The notes under the pieces are model-generated. The model worked only from the letters and a program-made list of their open reading frames with translations, did no database searches and had not been told where the DNA came from. From assembly GCA_020161365.1 (NCBI GenBank), contig JAIUNU010000009.1:1-64000 (forward strand): a DNA stretch of 64,000 nucleotides, in the 5' to 3' direction. Source of the stretch: Pseudomonadota bacterium (GTDB taxonomy: Bacteria > Pseudomonadota > Alphaproteobacteria > Caulobacterales > Caulobacteraceae). Each line of letters begins with the position of its first letter. Position 1 is the stretch's first letter. The position numbers were made by a program, and so were the translations under genes. Shown one piece after another: positions 51,568-61,317 of this stretch.

Positions 51568-52566
51568 ATGTCCGTCCTGCCCAGCGTCCTCGACGCGATT
51601 GGAAATACGCCGCTCATCCGCCTCGCCCGAGCGAGCGAGGCCACCGGCTGCGAAATCCTGGGCAAGGCCGAGTTCATGAACCCTGGCCAGTCGGTTAAGG
51701 ACCGTGCGGCGCTCGCCATCATCCGCGACGCGGAAGCGAAGGGGTTGCTCAAGCCCGGCGGTCGTATCGTCGAGGGCACGGCGGGCAATACAGGCATAGG
51801 CCTGGCCATGGTCGCCTCGTCGCTCGGCTACAAGACAACCATCGTGATCCCGCGCACCCAGAGCCAGGAGAAGAAGGACGCGATCCGCCTGCTAGGCGCG
51901 GAACTGGTCGAGGTCGACGCTGTCCCCTACTCCAATCCCGACAATTACGTTCGCTATTCCGGGCGCTTGGCCGAGGAACTTGCCCGGACGGAACCGAATG
52001 GCGTGATCTGGGCCAATCAGTTCGACAACACCGCCAATCGCGATGCGCACTATCGCACAACGGGCCCGGAAATCTTCGACCAGACAGGCGGTAAGGTCGA
52101 CGGCTTCATCTGCGCCGTTGGCTCGGGCGGCACGCTGGCGGGCGTCGCCGCAGCTCTGCGGGAGCGCAAGCCGGGCGTGCGAATCGGCCTGGCCGATCCC
52201 TACGGCGCGGCGCTGTACGCCTGGTACAAGGACGGCGAGCTGAAATCGGAAGGCTCCTCGATCAGCGAGGGCATCGGCCAGGGCCGGATCACCGCCAACC
52301 TCGAGGGCCTGAAGATCGACGATCCGTTCCGTGTCTCCGACGAAGAGATGCTGGAAGTGCTCTACGACCTCGTCCAGCACGAAGGCCTCTGCCTGGGCGG
52401 CTCGGCGGGGATCAACGTCGCCGGCGCGATCAAGCTGGCCAAGACGATGGGGCCCGGCCACACCATCGTGACGGTGCTGTGCGACCATGGCTCGCGATAC
52501 CAGTCCAAACTCTTCAATCCCGACTTCCTTAAGCAAAAGGGCTTGCCGACGCCGCCCTGGATGTAG
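51568..52566 (+). CDS. cysK: Cysteine synthase
   Basis: Makes cysteine from O-acetylserine and sulfide. The 332-residue PLP enzyme begins SVLPSVLDAIGNTPLIRLA; Lys44 in NPGQSVKDRAA binds PLP; EGTAGNTGIGLA holds the substrate loop and GSGGTLAG the phosphate loop. I chose ATG 51568 because the family starts here. The C-terminal ~30 residues are longer than in E. coli CysK, resembling the CysK-like 'cysteine synthase A' of alphaproteobacteria. It leads a sulfur gene group. Confidence 0.93.
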   Translation: MSVLPSVLDAIGNTPLIRLARASEATGCEILGKAEFMNPGQSVKDRAALAIIRDAEAKGLLKPGGRIVEGTAGNTGIGLAMVASSLGYKTTIVIPRTQSQEKKDAIRLLGAELVEVDAVPYSNPDNYVRYSGRLAEELARTEPNGVIWANQFDNTANRDAHYRTTGPEIFDQTGGKVDGFICAVGSGGTLAGVAAALRERKPGVRIGLADPYGAALYAWYKDGELKSEGSSISEGIGQGRITANLEGLKIDDPFRVSDEEMLEVLYDLVQHEGLCLGGSAGINVAGAIKLAKTMGPGHTIVTVLCDHGSRYQSKLFNPDFLKQKGLPTPPWM

Positions 52567-52638
52567 CTTGCGATCGGTGCGCGCGGGGGCGATGTTGCCC
52601 GGCCCGCAACGTGGCGAGTCAGACCCCGAAAGGCGCCC

Positions 52639-53496
52639 ATGAGCACTCCGTCCGATCCGCTGGTCACCACCGCCTGGCTGGCGCAACATCTCGACGCCCC
52701 AGACGTGCGCGTGGTGGATGCTTCGTGGCACATGCCGGCGGCCCAGCGCGATCCGCACAAGGAGTTCCTGGCGGCGCATATTCCGGGCGCAGTGTTCTTC
52801 GACATCGACGAGATCGCCGACGAGACCAGCGACCTGCCCCACATGATCCCGTCGCCGACCAAGTTCGCCTCGCGGGTCCGTAAGCTGGGCCTGGGCGACG
52901 GCTCGCGCATCGTCGTCTACGACAGCACCGGCATCCTGCCGGCGGCGCGCGTCTGGTGGCATTTCCGGGCCATGGGCCACGAGGACGTGGTCGTGCTGGA
53001 TGGCGGCCTTCCCAAGTGGATCTCCGAAGGCCGCCCGATCGAGGATGGCCCCGCAATGCCGCAGGAGCGCCACTTCACGCCGCGCTATCAGGCTGATGTC
53101 TATCGCTCGCTGGAGCAGATGCGGGACATCGTCGCCAACGGCCGCGAACAGATCGTCGATGCGCGCGCGGCCGGGCGCTTCGCGGGCGTCGACCCAGAAC
53201 CCCGCGCCGGTCTGCGCGGCGGCCACATGCCCGGCGCCCGCAACATCCCTCTTTCCGCTCTGATCGCGCCGGACGGAACCCTGCTGTCGGCGGACAAGCT
53301 GAAGGCGGTGTTCGAAGCCGCCGGCATCGATATCAACAAACCTGTGGTCTCGACTTGCGGTTCGGGCATCACCGCCTCGGTCGTGGCGCTGGCGCTGGCG
53401 CGCATGGGCAAGCCGCGCTCGGCGGTTTATGACGGCTCATGGACGGAATGGGGCGGGCTGGCAGATACGCCGGTCGTCACGGGTCCGGCCCAGTAG
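52639..53496 (+). CDS. sseA: 3-mercaptopyruvate sulfurtransferase
   Basis: Transfers sulfur from 3-mercaptopyruvate to a thiol or cyanide. The 285-residue protein has two rhodanese domains: an inactive one (residues 1-130) and an active one (150-285). The active loop reads CGSGITA with Cys240, which is the SseA-type loop rather than the CRxGxR of thiosulfate sulfurtransferase. It lies 72 bp after cysK and 23 bp before metC, in a sulfur group. Confidence 0.92.
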   Translation: MSTPSDPLVTTAWLAQHLDAPDVRVVDASWHMPAAQRDPHKEFLAAHIPGAVFFDIDEIADETSDLPHMIPSPTKFASRVRKLGLGDGSRIVVYDSTGILPAARVWWHFRAMGHEDVVVLDGGLPKWISEGRPIEDGPAMPQERHFTPRYQADVYRSLEQMRDIVANGREQIVDARAAGRFAGVDPEPRAGLRGGHMPGARNIPLSALIAPDGTLLSADKLKAVFEAAGIDINKPVVSTCGSGITASVVALALARMGKPRSAVYDGSWTEWGGLADTPVVTGPAQ

Positions 53497-53519
53497 ACCT
53501 CCGACCATCGAGACCCGCC

Positions 53520-54680
53520 ATGGATGAAGAAACCCGCCTGATCCACACAGGCTCGGAGCCCGCTCGCCTTGGACGGACGGTCAATCCGCCGATCCAGCGG
53601 GGCTCAACGGTCCTGCTGCCGGACGCGGCATCGCTCTATGACGACGATCAGCTGACCTACGGGATTACAGGTCTCTCGACGCCCACCGCGTTGCAAAGCG
53701 CCCTGGCTGATTTGGAGGGCGCGACGAACGTCACGCTCTATCCCTCCGGTCTGGCGGCGATCACGGGGGCGATGCTCGCCGTGCTGAAGGCAGGCGACGA
53801 GGTGCTGGTCGTCGACAGCGCCTACAAGCCGACACGCCGCTTCTGCGATCGGGTGCTGGGCCGCTTTGGCGTCACCACGCGCTACTACGACCCCAAACTT
53901 TCCCCCGAGGCGCTGATGGCCTTGGTGACGTCCAGCACGCGCCTCATCGTGCTGGAGGCCCCCGGATCGCTGACCTTCGAAATGCAGGACATCCCGGCCA
54001 TCGCCCAAGCGGCCAACGCCCGGGGCGTCATGACTTTGATCGACAACACCTGGGCGGCCGGCCTGCTGTTCAAGCCACTGGCGCATGGCGTCACCCTCAG
54101 CGTCCAGGCGCTGACCAAATACGTCGGCGGGCATTCGGATTGCTTTATGGGTTCGGTCGCGACGCGTGACGACGCCGTCGCCAGGCTGCTCGGCGACGCC
54201 ATGTGGGACATCGGCTGGTCGGTGTCGTCCGATGACGCCTACACCATGCTCCGCGGCCTGCGCACCCTGTCGACGCGCCTTCCCCGGCACGGCGAGAACG
54301 GCTTGGCCATGGCGCGCTGGCTGCAGGAGCGTCCCGAGGTCGCGCGCGTGCTGCATCCCGCCCTGCCGGGCGATCCCGGCCACGCGGTCTGGAAACGGGA
54401 CTTCTCCGGCGCCTGCGGCCTGTTCGGGGTGGTGTTGAAGCCGTGCTCCCAGAAAGCGGTCCACGCCTTCATGGACAGCCTGACGCTGTTCGGCCTTGGG
54501 TTCTCGTGGGGCGGCTACGAGAGCCTGGCGCTGCACTGCGACCCGCAGTTGGGCGCGCGCTCGATCCCGGTGGCGCTGGAAGGTCCCCTGCTTCGTTTCC
54601 ATATCGGTCTTGAGAGCGTTGAGGACCTGAAGGCCGATCTCCGCCGAGGCTTCGAGGCCCTGGCGGCCCAAACGGCTTAG
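53520..54680 (+). CDS. metC: Cystathionine beta-lyase
   Basis: Cleaves cystathionine to homocysteine. The 386-residue PLP enzyme starts DEETRLIHTGSEPARLGRTVNPPIQRGSTV; PLP-binding Lys200 is in SVQALTKYVGGHSD. The phosphate-loop part is SGLAAITGAM and DNTWAAGLLFKPL is typical of the family. I placed the start at ATG 53520. It follows sseA by 23 bp, likely cotranscribed. Confidence 0.9.
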   Translation: MDEETRLIHTGSEPARLGRTVNPPIQRGSTVLLPDAASLYDDDQLTYGITGLSTPTALQSALADLEGATNVTLYPSGLAAITGAMLAVLKAGDEVLVVDSAYKPTRRFCDRVLGRFGVTTRYYDPKLSPEALMALVTSSTRLIVLEAPGSLTFEMQDIPAIAQAANARGVMTLIDNTWAAGLLFKPLAHGVTLSVQALTKYVGGHSDCFMGSVATRDDAVARLLGDAMWDIGWSVSSDDAYTMLRGLRTLSTRLPRHGENGLAMARWLQERPEVARVLHPALPGDPGHAVWKRDFSGACGLFGVVLKPCSQKAVHAFMDSLTLFGLGFSWGGYESLALHCDPQLGARSIPVALEGPLLRFHIGLESVEDLKADLRRGFEALAAQTA

Positions 54681-54810
54681 CCTGCTTGGAGAATTCCACG
54701 CGCCGCTTTCAGAGGAAATCAGCCCCAGGCGCGGTTGCGGTTGGGGCAGGCGCGACCAGATAGGTTCGCAGACGCCGACGGTTGGTCGGCGCATGCCTAG
54801 GGACGAGTTC

Positions 54811-55887
54811 ATGCCCAACCTGTTCGATCCGCTGCGCGTCGGCGACCTGGCCCTGCCCAATCGCGTCGTGATGGCGCCGCTGACCCGGCTCCGCGCCGGC
54901 CCGACCCATATCCCGAACGCCTTGATGGCCGAGTATTACGCCCAGCGCGCTTCCGCCGGCCTGCTGATCAGCGAAGGCGTACCGGTTTCGCCGCAGGGCG
55001 TCGGCTATCCCGGCGTCCCGGGTATCTGGTCGGCCGAGCAGACCGAGGCCTGGAAGCAAGTCACCAAGGCCGTGCACGACAAGGGCGGCCGCATTTTCAT
55101 GCAAATCTGGCACGTCGGCCGCATTTCCGACCCCTCGCACCTGAGCGGCGGAACGCCGGTGGGCCCCAGCCCGATCGCGGCCAATGGGCATGTCAGCCTG
55201 CTTCGCCCGGAACGCCCCTACCCGGTTCCGCACGCCCTCTCGATCGAAGAGATCCAAGGTGTCGTCGAAGACTTCCGGCGCGCGGCCGAGAATGCTCAGG
55301 CCGCCGGCTTCGACGGCGTGCAGTTGCACGGGGCCAACGGCTACCTGCTCGACCAGTTCTTGCAGGACGGCAGCAACCACCGCGCCGACGCCTATGGCGG
55401 TTCGATCGAGAACCGCGCCCGTCTGCTGCTTCAGGCGACGGACGCGGCGATATCGGTCTGGGGCGCCGACCGGGTTGGAGTGCACCTTGCTCCGCGTGCG
55501 GACAGCCACACCATGGGCGACAGCGATCTGCCCGCCACCTTCGGCTACGTCGCGAAGGCGCTAGGCGAGCGTAAGATCGCCTTCGTCTCAGCGCGTGAGT
55601 ACGAGGCGGCCGACAGCCTCGGGCCTACGCTGAAGGCGGCGTTCGACGGCCCGTACATCGCCAATGAGAAGTTCGACCTCGCCAGCGCCAACGCAGCGAT
55701 CGAGGCTGGACGCGCCGATGCGATCGCATTCGGCAAGGCCTACATCGCCAACCCGGATCTGGTCGAACGGCTGAAGGCCGGGGCGCCGTTGAACGCGCCC
55801 GATCCTTCGACCTTCTATGGCTACGACAACGGGCCGCGCGGCTACACGGACTATCCGACCCTGGCGGAGGCCACTGAGGCCGCCTAG
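54811..55887 (+). CDS. Old Yellow Enzyme family NADH:flavin oxidoreductase
   Basis: A 358-residue FMN enzyme. OYE features: the FMN-binding start NRVVMAPLTRLRA, QIWHVGRISDPS, the active-site His/Asn in VQLHGANGYLLDQF, and DAIAFGKAYIANPDLVERL. It reduces activated alkenes or nitro groups (NemA/XenB group). Start ATG 54811 is chosen because the family starts at NLFDPLRVGDL. It stands alone, convergent with the flavoprotein gene. Confidence 0.9.
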   Translation: MPNLFDPLRVGDLALPNRVVMAPLTRLRAGPTHIPNALMAEYYAQRASAGLLISEGVPVSPQGVGYPGVPGIWSAEQTEAWKQVTKAVHDKGGRIFMQIWHVGRISDPSHLSGGTPVGPSPIAANGHVSLLRPERPYPVPHALSIEEIQGVVEDFRRAAENAQAAGFDGVQLHGANGYLLDQFLQDGSNHRADAYGGSIENRARLLLQATDAAISVWGADRVGVHLAPRADSHTMGDSDLPATFGYVAKALGERKIAFVSAREYEAADSLGPTLKAAFDGPYIANEKFDLASANAAIEAGRADAIAFGKAYIANPDLVERLKAGAPLNAPDPSTFYGYDNGPRGYTDYPTLAEATEAA

Positions 55888-55902
55888 AGCCGCACGAAAC
55901 GA

Positions 55903-55934
55903 CGCGCCGAGCCTGCACGATCTGGCTCGGCGCG
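55903..55934. terminator. Bidirectional terminator-like hairpin between convergent genes
   Basis: CGCGCCGAGCC (55903-55913) and GGCTCGGCGCG (55924-55934) form a perfect 11-bp stem. It separates the OYE gene and the flavoprotein gene. There is no T-run, so termination may need extra factors. Confidence 0.65.
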
Positions 55935-55937
55935 CAT

Positions 55938-57578
55938 TCAGCAGGCGCTGATCAAGCCCTCTGCGACATACTGCTTGGCGACGGCCTCGGCGACCTTGAT
56001 GCCGTCGACGGCCGCCGAGAGGATGCCGCCAGCGTAGCCTGCGCCCTCGCCCGCCGGGTATAGGCCGACCGTGTTGAGGCTCTGGAAGTCCTTTCCGCGC
56101 GTGATTCGTACCGGCGAGGACGTCCGGGTCTCGACGCCGGTGAGCACGACGTCCGGATGGTCGTAGCCGGGGATCTGGCGGCCGAAGACCGGCAGCGCCT
56201 CGCGCATAGCCTCGATGGCGAAGTCGGGCAGACATTGCGCGAGATCCGTCAGGTGGACTCCGGGCTTGTACGACGGCGTCACCGCGCCGAACGCGGTCGA
56301 GGGTCGGCCGGCCAGGAAGTCGCCGACCAGTTGGCCCGGCGCCTGGTAGGTTCCGCCACCGGCCTGGAACGCCAGGCTCTCCCACTTCCGCTGGAATTCG
56401 ACGCCCGCCAGCGGATGCCCAGGATAATCCTGCTCCGGGTTGATATCGACGACGAAGCCGGAATTGGCGTTCCGCTCGTTGCGCGAATACTGGCTCATGC
56501 CGTTGGTCACGACGCGTCCGGGCTCCGAGGTCGCCGCCACGACGGTGCCCCCCGGACACATGCAGAAGCTGTAGACCGTCCGCCCGTTCTTGGCGTGGTG
56601 CGAGATGGCGTAGGCCGCCGCGCCCAGGTCCTTGTGGCCCGCACAGTCGCCAAAGCGCGCGCGATCGATCCACGACTGCGGATGCTCGATCCGCACGCCG
56701 ATCGAGAATGGCTTGGCCTCGATATGGACGCCGCGATCGAAGAGCACCTGGAAGGTGTCACGGGAGCTGTGACCCAAGGCCATGACCACGTGGCGGGCCG
56801 GCAGGTAGGGTTGGCCGGCGATATGCAGACCCTTCACACGCCGCACGCCATCCTCGCCCACCGCGATGTCGAAGTCCTCGACCCGGTGCTGCCAGCGATA
56901 TTCGCCGCCCAGGCTTTCGATCAGCGCCCGCATGTTCTCGACCATATGGACGAGGCGGAAGGTGCCGATGTGCGGGTGAGCCTCGGTCAGGATCTCTTCG
57001 GGCGCGCCGGCCTTGACGAATTCGGTCAGCACCTTGCGCCCCAGGAAGCGCGGATCCTTGATCTGGCTGTAGAGCTTGCCGTCCGAGAAGGTCCCCGCCC
57101 CGCCTTCGCCAAACTGGACGTTGGACTCAGGATTCAGCTCGCTGCGCCTCCATAGACCCCAGGTGTCCTTGGTGCGCTCACGCACGACCTTGCCGCGATC
57201 GACGATGATCGGCTTCAAGCCCATCTGCGCCAGGATCAGGCCGGCGAACAGGCCGCAGGGACCCGCGCCGATGACCACCGGTCGCGGCCCATCAAAGCCT
57301 TCGGGCGCCTTGGCGACGAAGCGATAGTCGGTATCCGGCGTAAGCCGCACATGGTGGTCGCCCTCGAACCGACGCAGCACGTCCGCCTCATCGCGCAGGA
57401 CAACATCCACCGAGTAGACCATCTGAATGGCGGACTTCTTGCGCGCGTCATTGGCGCGCCGGGCCACCGCGAAACGCACCAGGTCCGTGGCCGGCACACC
57501 CAGACGCGCCAGGATCGCGGGCTCCATCGCATCCGGCGGATGGCCGAGCGGCAGCTTCAATTCCGAAATACGCAGCAT
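55938..57578 (-). CDS. COG2509-type FAD-dependent dehydrogenase
   Basis: A 546-residue flavoprotein of the uncharacterised COG2509 group. After an N-terminal helical domain (LRISELKLPLGHPPDAMEPAILARLG; typical of the family) comes the Rossmann motif VVIGAGPCGLFAGLILAQMG at about residue 102. Then come WGLWRRSELNPESNVQFGEGGAGTFSDGKLYS and the C-terminal TVGLYPAGEGAGYAGGILSAAVDG. The reaction is unknown. It is convergent with the OYE gene and upstream of no partner. Confidence 0.85.
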   Translation of the reverse strand: MLRISELKLPLGHPPDAMEPAILARLGVPATDLVRFAVARRANDARKKSAIQMVYSVDVVLRDEADVLRRFEGDHHVRLTPDTDYRFVAKAPEGFDGPRPVVIGAGPCGLFAGLILAQMGLKPIIVDRGKVVRERTKDTWGLWRRSELNPESNVQFGEGGAGTFSDGKLYSQIKDPRFLGRKVLTEFVKAGAPEEILTEAHPHIGTFRLVHMVENMRALIESLGGEYRWQHRVEDFDIAVGEDGVRRVKGLHIAGQPYLPARHVVMALGHSSRDTFQVLFDRGVHIEAKPFSIGVRIEHPQSWIDRARFGDCAGHKDLGAAAYAISHHAKNGRTVYSFCMCPGGTVVAATSEPGRVVTNGMSQYSRNERNANSGFVVDINPEQDYPGHPLAGVEFQRKWESLAFQAGGGTYQAPGQLVGDFLAGRPSTAFGAVTPSYKPGVHLTDLAQCLPDFAIEAMREALPVFGRQIPGYDHPDVVLTGVETRTSSPVRITRGKDFQSLNTVGLYPAGEGAGYAGGILSAAVDGIKVAEAVAKQYVAEGLISAC

Positions 57579-57702
57579 GACGCGCCTCTTAGCCGGAACA
57601 CGGCCGATGCGCCATCCAGCAGCTTGTCGCGCGTGGAGCGAGCCAAGTTTAGACGAAACCGTCCAAACCTCCGGGGCGCTGGATTCGAACGCCTTGAGCG
57701 CT

Positions 57703-59253
57703 TTAGTCCAGCTTCACGACCACGACCGACTTCGACGGTATGTCCAGAGACAGGCTATCCCCCGAGACCTTCGCCCCCTTGAAGGGCACGGGAACAACCT
57801 TGGGCTTGACGCCAAACTCGTTGAGCGCGTCCATCCTTTCCGCCGTCATGACCTGGCCGCTAACGGCCTTGGCCTTCACCCCGGCCAGCGCGACCGTCAG
57901 CTTCACGCCGTCGTCGGGAGACATGTTGACCACCGCGACGTAGATCTTGCCGTCCTTGCCCTTGGCCGCCGAGGCGTTGAACGCCGGGATCCGGCTGCCG
58001 GCGACGTCGATCTCAGGCGCCTTGGTCTCCAGCGGGATCGCCGTCGAGTCGTGGAACGGCACGTACATCTGGTGGGCGTAGTAGGTCGGGGTCAGCACCA
58101 TCTGGTCGCCCTTGGTCAGAATGACCGCCTGGAGGACATTAATGGTCTGGGCGATGTTGGCCATCCGCACCCGCTCAGCGTGCTGATGAAAGATGTTGAA
58201 GTTCGCCGCCGCCAGCACGCCGTCGCGGAGGGTGTTCAGCTGGTAGAGATGGCCCGGGTTCGTGCCCGGCTCAGGATCGTACCAAGTCCCCCACTCATCC
58301 ACGTAAAGCCCGATACGCTTCTGGGGGTCGTTGCGGTCCATCACAGCGATGTGCTGGCGAAGCAGATCGTCCATCCGCAGGGTCTGCGCAAAGGACTTCC
58401 CCCAGGCGGCCTTGTCGAAGTCGGTGGCCGCGCCCTTCTTGTTCCAGTCGCCGGTCTGGATCGTGTAGTAGTGGAGCGAGATGGCGTCCATCTGCTTGCC
58501 CGCCGCCTTGGTCAGAACGTCGGTCCAGTTGACGTCGAACGAGTTGGCGCCCGAAGCGACCCGAGCCGCAGGATTGTCGCTGTTCTTGTGGAAGAACGAC
58601 GAGAAGCGGCGGTACTCGTTGGCGTAGTAGTCCGCCGTCATTTCACCGCCGCAACCCCAGTTCTCGTTGCCGATGCCGATGAATGGCACCTTCCAGGGCT
58701 TGTCGCGACCGTTGGCGCGGCGCTCCTGGGCCAGGGTGTCGTCGCCCGGCGAGGTCATGTACTCGATCCATTCGCGCATCTCGGTCGGATTGGACGAGCC
58801 GACATTGACGGCGACGTACGGATCGGCGCCGACCTGCTCGGCGAAGTCCATGAACTCGTGCGTGCCGAAGGCGTTCGTCTCGGGCGAGCCGCCCCACCAG
58901 TTGTTCTTGCGGGAGGGACGTTTGTCACGAGGCCCGATCCCATCGCGCCAGTGGTACTCGTCAGCGAAACAGCCGCCCGGCCAACGGATCACGGGCGTCT
59001 TGATCGCCTTCAGCGCGCCCACCACGTCGCTTCGCACGCCTCGGACATTGGGGATCTTCGAGTCCGGCCCCACCCAGATACCGTCATAGACGCCGGCGCC
59101 CAGATGTTCGGAGAACTGGCCATAGATATAGCGGGAAATCGTCGGGCCGGACTGATCGGCCCGAAGCGTCGCCGTTGCGCTGATTTCCCCGGCCCGAGCG
59201 CTCGCCGCCAAGGCCAGCAGCGCGACCGCCGCGCCCAACCACTTGCCGCTCAT
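57703..59253 (-). CDS. Secreted alpha-L-arabinofuranosidase (GH51)
   Basis: Removes alpha-L-arabinofuranosyl residues from arabinan or arabinoxylan. The 516-residue protein has a signal peptide (residues 1-21, ending ARA) and the GH51 barrel. The acid/base Glu197 is in GIGNENWG and the nucleophile Glu320 in YVDEWGTWY. Start region SRYIYGQFSEHLGAGVYDGIW is a hallmark of the family. A TTGTCYGACWA operator lies 49 bp before the start. It is on its own, downstream of the sugar-acid dehydratase with a separate operator. Confidence 0.93.
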   Translation of the reverse strand: MSGKWLGAAVALLALAASARAGEISATATLRADQSGPTISRYIYGQFSEHLGAGVYDGIWVGPDSKIPNVRGVRSDVVGALKAIKTPVIRWPGGCFADEYHWRDGIGPRDKRPSRKNNWWGGSPETNAFGTHEFMDFAEQVGADPYVAVNVGSSNPTEMREWIEYMTSPGDDTLAQERRANGRDKPWKVPFIGIGNENWGCGGEMTADYYANEYRRFSSFFHKNSDNPAARVASGANSFDVNWTDVLTKAAGKQMDAISLHYYTIQTGDWNKKGAATDFDKAAWGKSFAQTLRMDDLLRQHIAVMDRNDPQKRIGLYVDEWGTWYDPEPGTNPGHLYQLNTLRDGVLAAANFNIFHQHAERVRMANIAQTINVLQAVILTKGDQMVLTPTYYAHQMYVPFHDSTAIPLETKAPEIDVAGSRIPAFNASAAKGKDGKIYVAVVNMSPDDGVKLTVALAGVKAKAVSGQVMTAERMDALNEFGVKPKVVPVPFKGAKVSGDSLSLDIPSKSVVVVKLD

Positions 59254-59297
59254 GGTGCTCTCCCAGCCCTCTGTCGCTGAGAAGCCTTAGCAGGCGG

Positions 59298-59317
59298 TTA
59301 TTTGTCCGACAATATAG
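59298..59317. promoter_or_regulatory. Probable GntR operator before the arabinofuranosidase gene
   Basis: The core TTGTCCGACAA (59302-59312) is a perfect palindrome within TTATTTGTCCGACAATATAG. It is the best of the four related sites in this module and matches the FCD-family GntR operator style. Confidence 0.65.
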
Positions 59318-59358
59318 CTTACAGATCGACGTTCGTCGTACAGGGTCGATCCCGCGCG

Positions 59359-61161
59359 CTAGTGGTTGTCGCGCGGCAGCCCCTTGGTCTGGGCGATCCG
59401 CTGATATTTCACCGCCGGCTCCAGCACCGCGCCCGTGTCCATCTGTCCGACAACGCTCCGTTGGATCTCCTGCCAGGGCGTCTGGCTTTCCGGATAGGCG
59501 TAACCGCCGGCAGCCTCCAACGCCTTGCGACGCTCGACGACTTCAGTGGCGGAGATCAGGACATCCACGCGGGATTTGCGCAGGTCAAAGCGAACCCGGT
59601 CACCCGTCTGCAACAAGGCGAGGCCCCCGCCGGCCGCGGCTTCGGGCGAGGCGTTGAGGATCGACGGCGAGCCGGACGTGCCCGACTGGCGTCCGTCGCC
59701 GATACAGGGAAGCTGATGAATACCCTGTTTGATCAGGTAGTTCGGCGCGCGCATGTTCACGACCTCGGCCGCGCCCGGATAGCCGATGGGTCCCGCGCCG
59801 CGCATGAACAGGATCGAGTTGGCCGTAATCCCCAGCGCGGGGTCATCAATCCGATGATGGTAGTCCTCGGGCCCGTCGAACACGATCGCGTCCCCTTCGA
59901 AGGCGTCTGGATCGTCGGGGTTGGACAGATAGCGCGCGCGGAACTCCTCGCTGATCACACTGGTCTTCATGATCGCCGAGTTGAACAGATTGCCGCGCAT
60001 GATCGCGAAACCGGCGCGTTCAACGAGCGGACGCATGAACGGACGGATGACGTCCTCATCCTCGATGACGGCGCCGCGATACTGCTCGCCGATGCTCTGG
60101 CCGGAGACCGCCCGGGCGTCCTCGTGGATCAAGCCCTGCTCGATCAGTTGGCCAAACACCGCCGGCACGCCGCCCGCGCGGTAGTAGTCCTCGCCGAGAT
60201 ACTCGCCGGCGGGCTGCAGGTTGACCAGCAGCGGCACGTCCTTGCCGGCGGCCTCCCAGTCTTCCAGCTTCAGGTCGACATTCATGTGGCGCGCCAGGGC
60301 GTTCAGGTGGATCGGCGCGTTGGTCGAACCGCCGATCGCCGAGTTGACGACGATCGCATTGAGGAACGCCTCGCGGGTCAGGATGTCAGAAGGTTTGAGA
60401 TCCTCGGCGACCATCTCGACGATCCGAAGGCCCGTGCGATAGGCGTTCTCCTGACGGTCGCGATACGGCGCCGGGATCGCGGCCGAGCCAGGCAGCGACA
60501 TGCCCAGGGCCTCGGTCAGCGAATTCATGGTCGTGGCCGTGCCCATGGTGTTGCAGTAGCCGGTCGACGGCGCTGAGCTGGCCACGAGCTTGATGAAGCC
60601 GGCATTGTCGATTTCGCCGGCGGCCAGCATTTCGCGCGCCTTCCAGACGATCGTGCCCGAACCGGTGCGCTTACCCTTGTGCCAGCCATTCAGCATCGGC
60701 CCCACCGACAGGGCGATGGCGGGAATGTTGACCGTCGCCGCCGCCATCAAGCAAGCCGGCGTGGTCTTGTCGCAGCCGATGGTCAGAACCACACCGTCGA
60801 GCGGGTAGCCGTAGAGCAGCTCCACAAGGCCCAGGTACGAAAGATTGCGATCCAGGCCCGCTGTCGGCCGCTTGCCCGTCTCCTGGATCGGGTGGACCGG
60901 GAACTCCAGCGCGATGCCGCCGGCGCTGCGGATCCCCTCGCGCACGCGCTCGGCCAGCACCAGGTGGTGGCGATTGCACGGCGAGAGGTCCGAGCCCGTC
61001 TGGGCGATCCCGATGATCGGCCTACCCGATTGGAGCTCCTCAAGGGTCAGTCCGAAGTTCAGGTAGCGCTCCAGATAGAGCGCTGTCATGTCGATGTTGG
61101 CGGGATTGTCGAACCAAGCGCGCGACCGAAGCGCGCGCGGGGGGACGTTGGGGACGCTCAT
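59359..61161 (-). CDS. IlvD/Edd-family sugar-acid dehydratase (L-arabinonate or D-xylonate type)
   Basis: A 600-residue dehydratase of the IlvD/Edd family with the sugar-acid subgroup features [31 protein letters not shown] (Fe-S cysteines) and [14 protein letters not shown]. The arabinofuranosidase and AraD1-like neighbours make L-arabinonate the likely substrate, in the non-phosphorylative route to 2-keto-3-deoxy-L-arabonate. Caulobacter XylD has a similar length, so D-xylonate is the alternative. I chose ATG 61161; the in-frame extension upstream is not conserved. A GntR-type operator lies 90 bp before it. Confidence 0.85.
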   Translation of the reverse strand: MSVPNVPPRALRSRAWFDNPANIDMTALYLERYLNFGLTLEELQSGRPIIGIAQTGSDLSPCNRHHLVLAERVREGIRSAGGIALEFPVHPIQETGKRPTAGLDRNLSYLGLVELLYGYPLDGVVLTIGCDKTTPACLMAAATVNIPAIALSVGPMLNGWHKGKRTGSGTIVWKAREMLAAGEIDNAGFIKLVASSAPSTGYCNTMGTATTMNSLTEALGMSLPGSAAIPAPYRDRQENAYRTGLRIVEMVAEDLKPSDILTREAFLNAIVVNSAIGGSTNAPIHLNALARHMNVDLKLEDWEAAGKDVPLLVNLQPAGEYLGEDYYRAGGVPAVFGQLIEQGLIHEDARAVSGQSIGEQYRGAVIEDEDVIRPFMRPLVERAGFAIMRGNLFNSAIMKTSVISEEFRARYLSNPDDPDAFEGDAIVFDGPEDYHHRIDDPALGITANSILFMRGAGPIGYPGAAEVVNMRAPNYLIKQGIHQLPCIGDGRQSGTSGSPSILNASPEAAAGGGLALLQTGDRVRFDLRKSRVDVLISATEVVERRKALEAAGGYAYPESQTPWQEIQRSVVGQMDTGAVLEPAVKYQRIAQTKGLPRDNH

Positions 61162-61246
61162 GACAACCCTTGATGACAGGATCCAGCGCTCGCATGACAG
61201 GGACAGACGCGGAATGTCCCGCCGCTTCACTGCCGCCTCGCTCTTT

Positions 61247-61264
61247 GTATTTGTCTGACTATAC
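61247..61264. promoter_or_regulatory. Probable GntR operator before the dehydratase gene
   Basis: TTGTCTGACTA (61251-61261) sits in GTATTTGTCTGACTATAC and matches the site ahead of the AraD1-like gene over the 11-bp core. It lies 90 bp upstream of the dehydratase start. Confidence 0.6.
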
Positions 61265-61317
61265 CCCGAGGCCTGGGGCGTCAATGCGAGCGCCATCGCC
61301 CGCCATCAAGCGAGCCT

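Noticed and set aside
57640..57710. Possible tRNA T-loop (GTTCGAATC on the minus strand) between the COG2509 and GH51 genes
   Set aside because: The flanking bases cannot form a T-stem and no D or anticodon arm is present.
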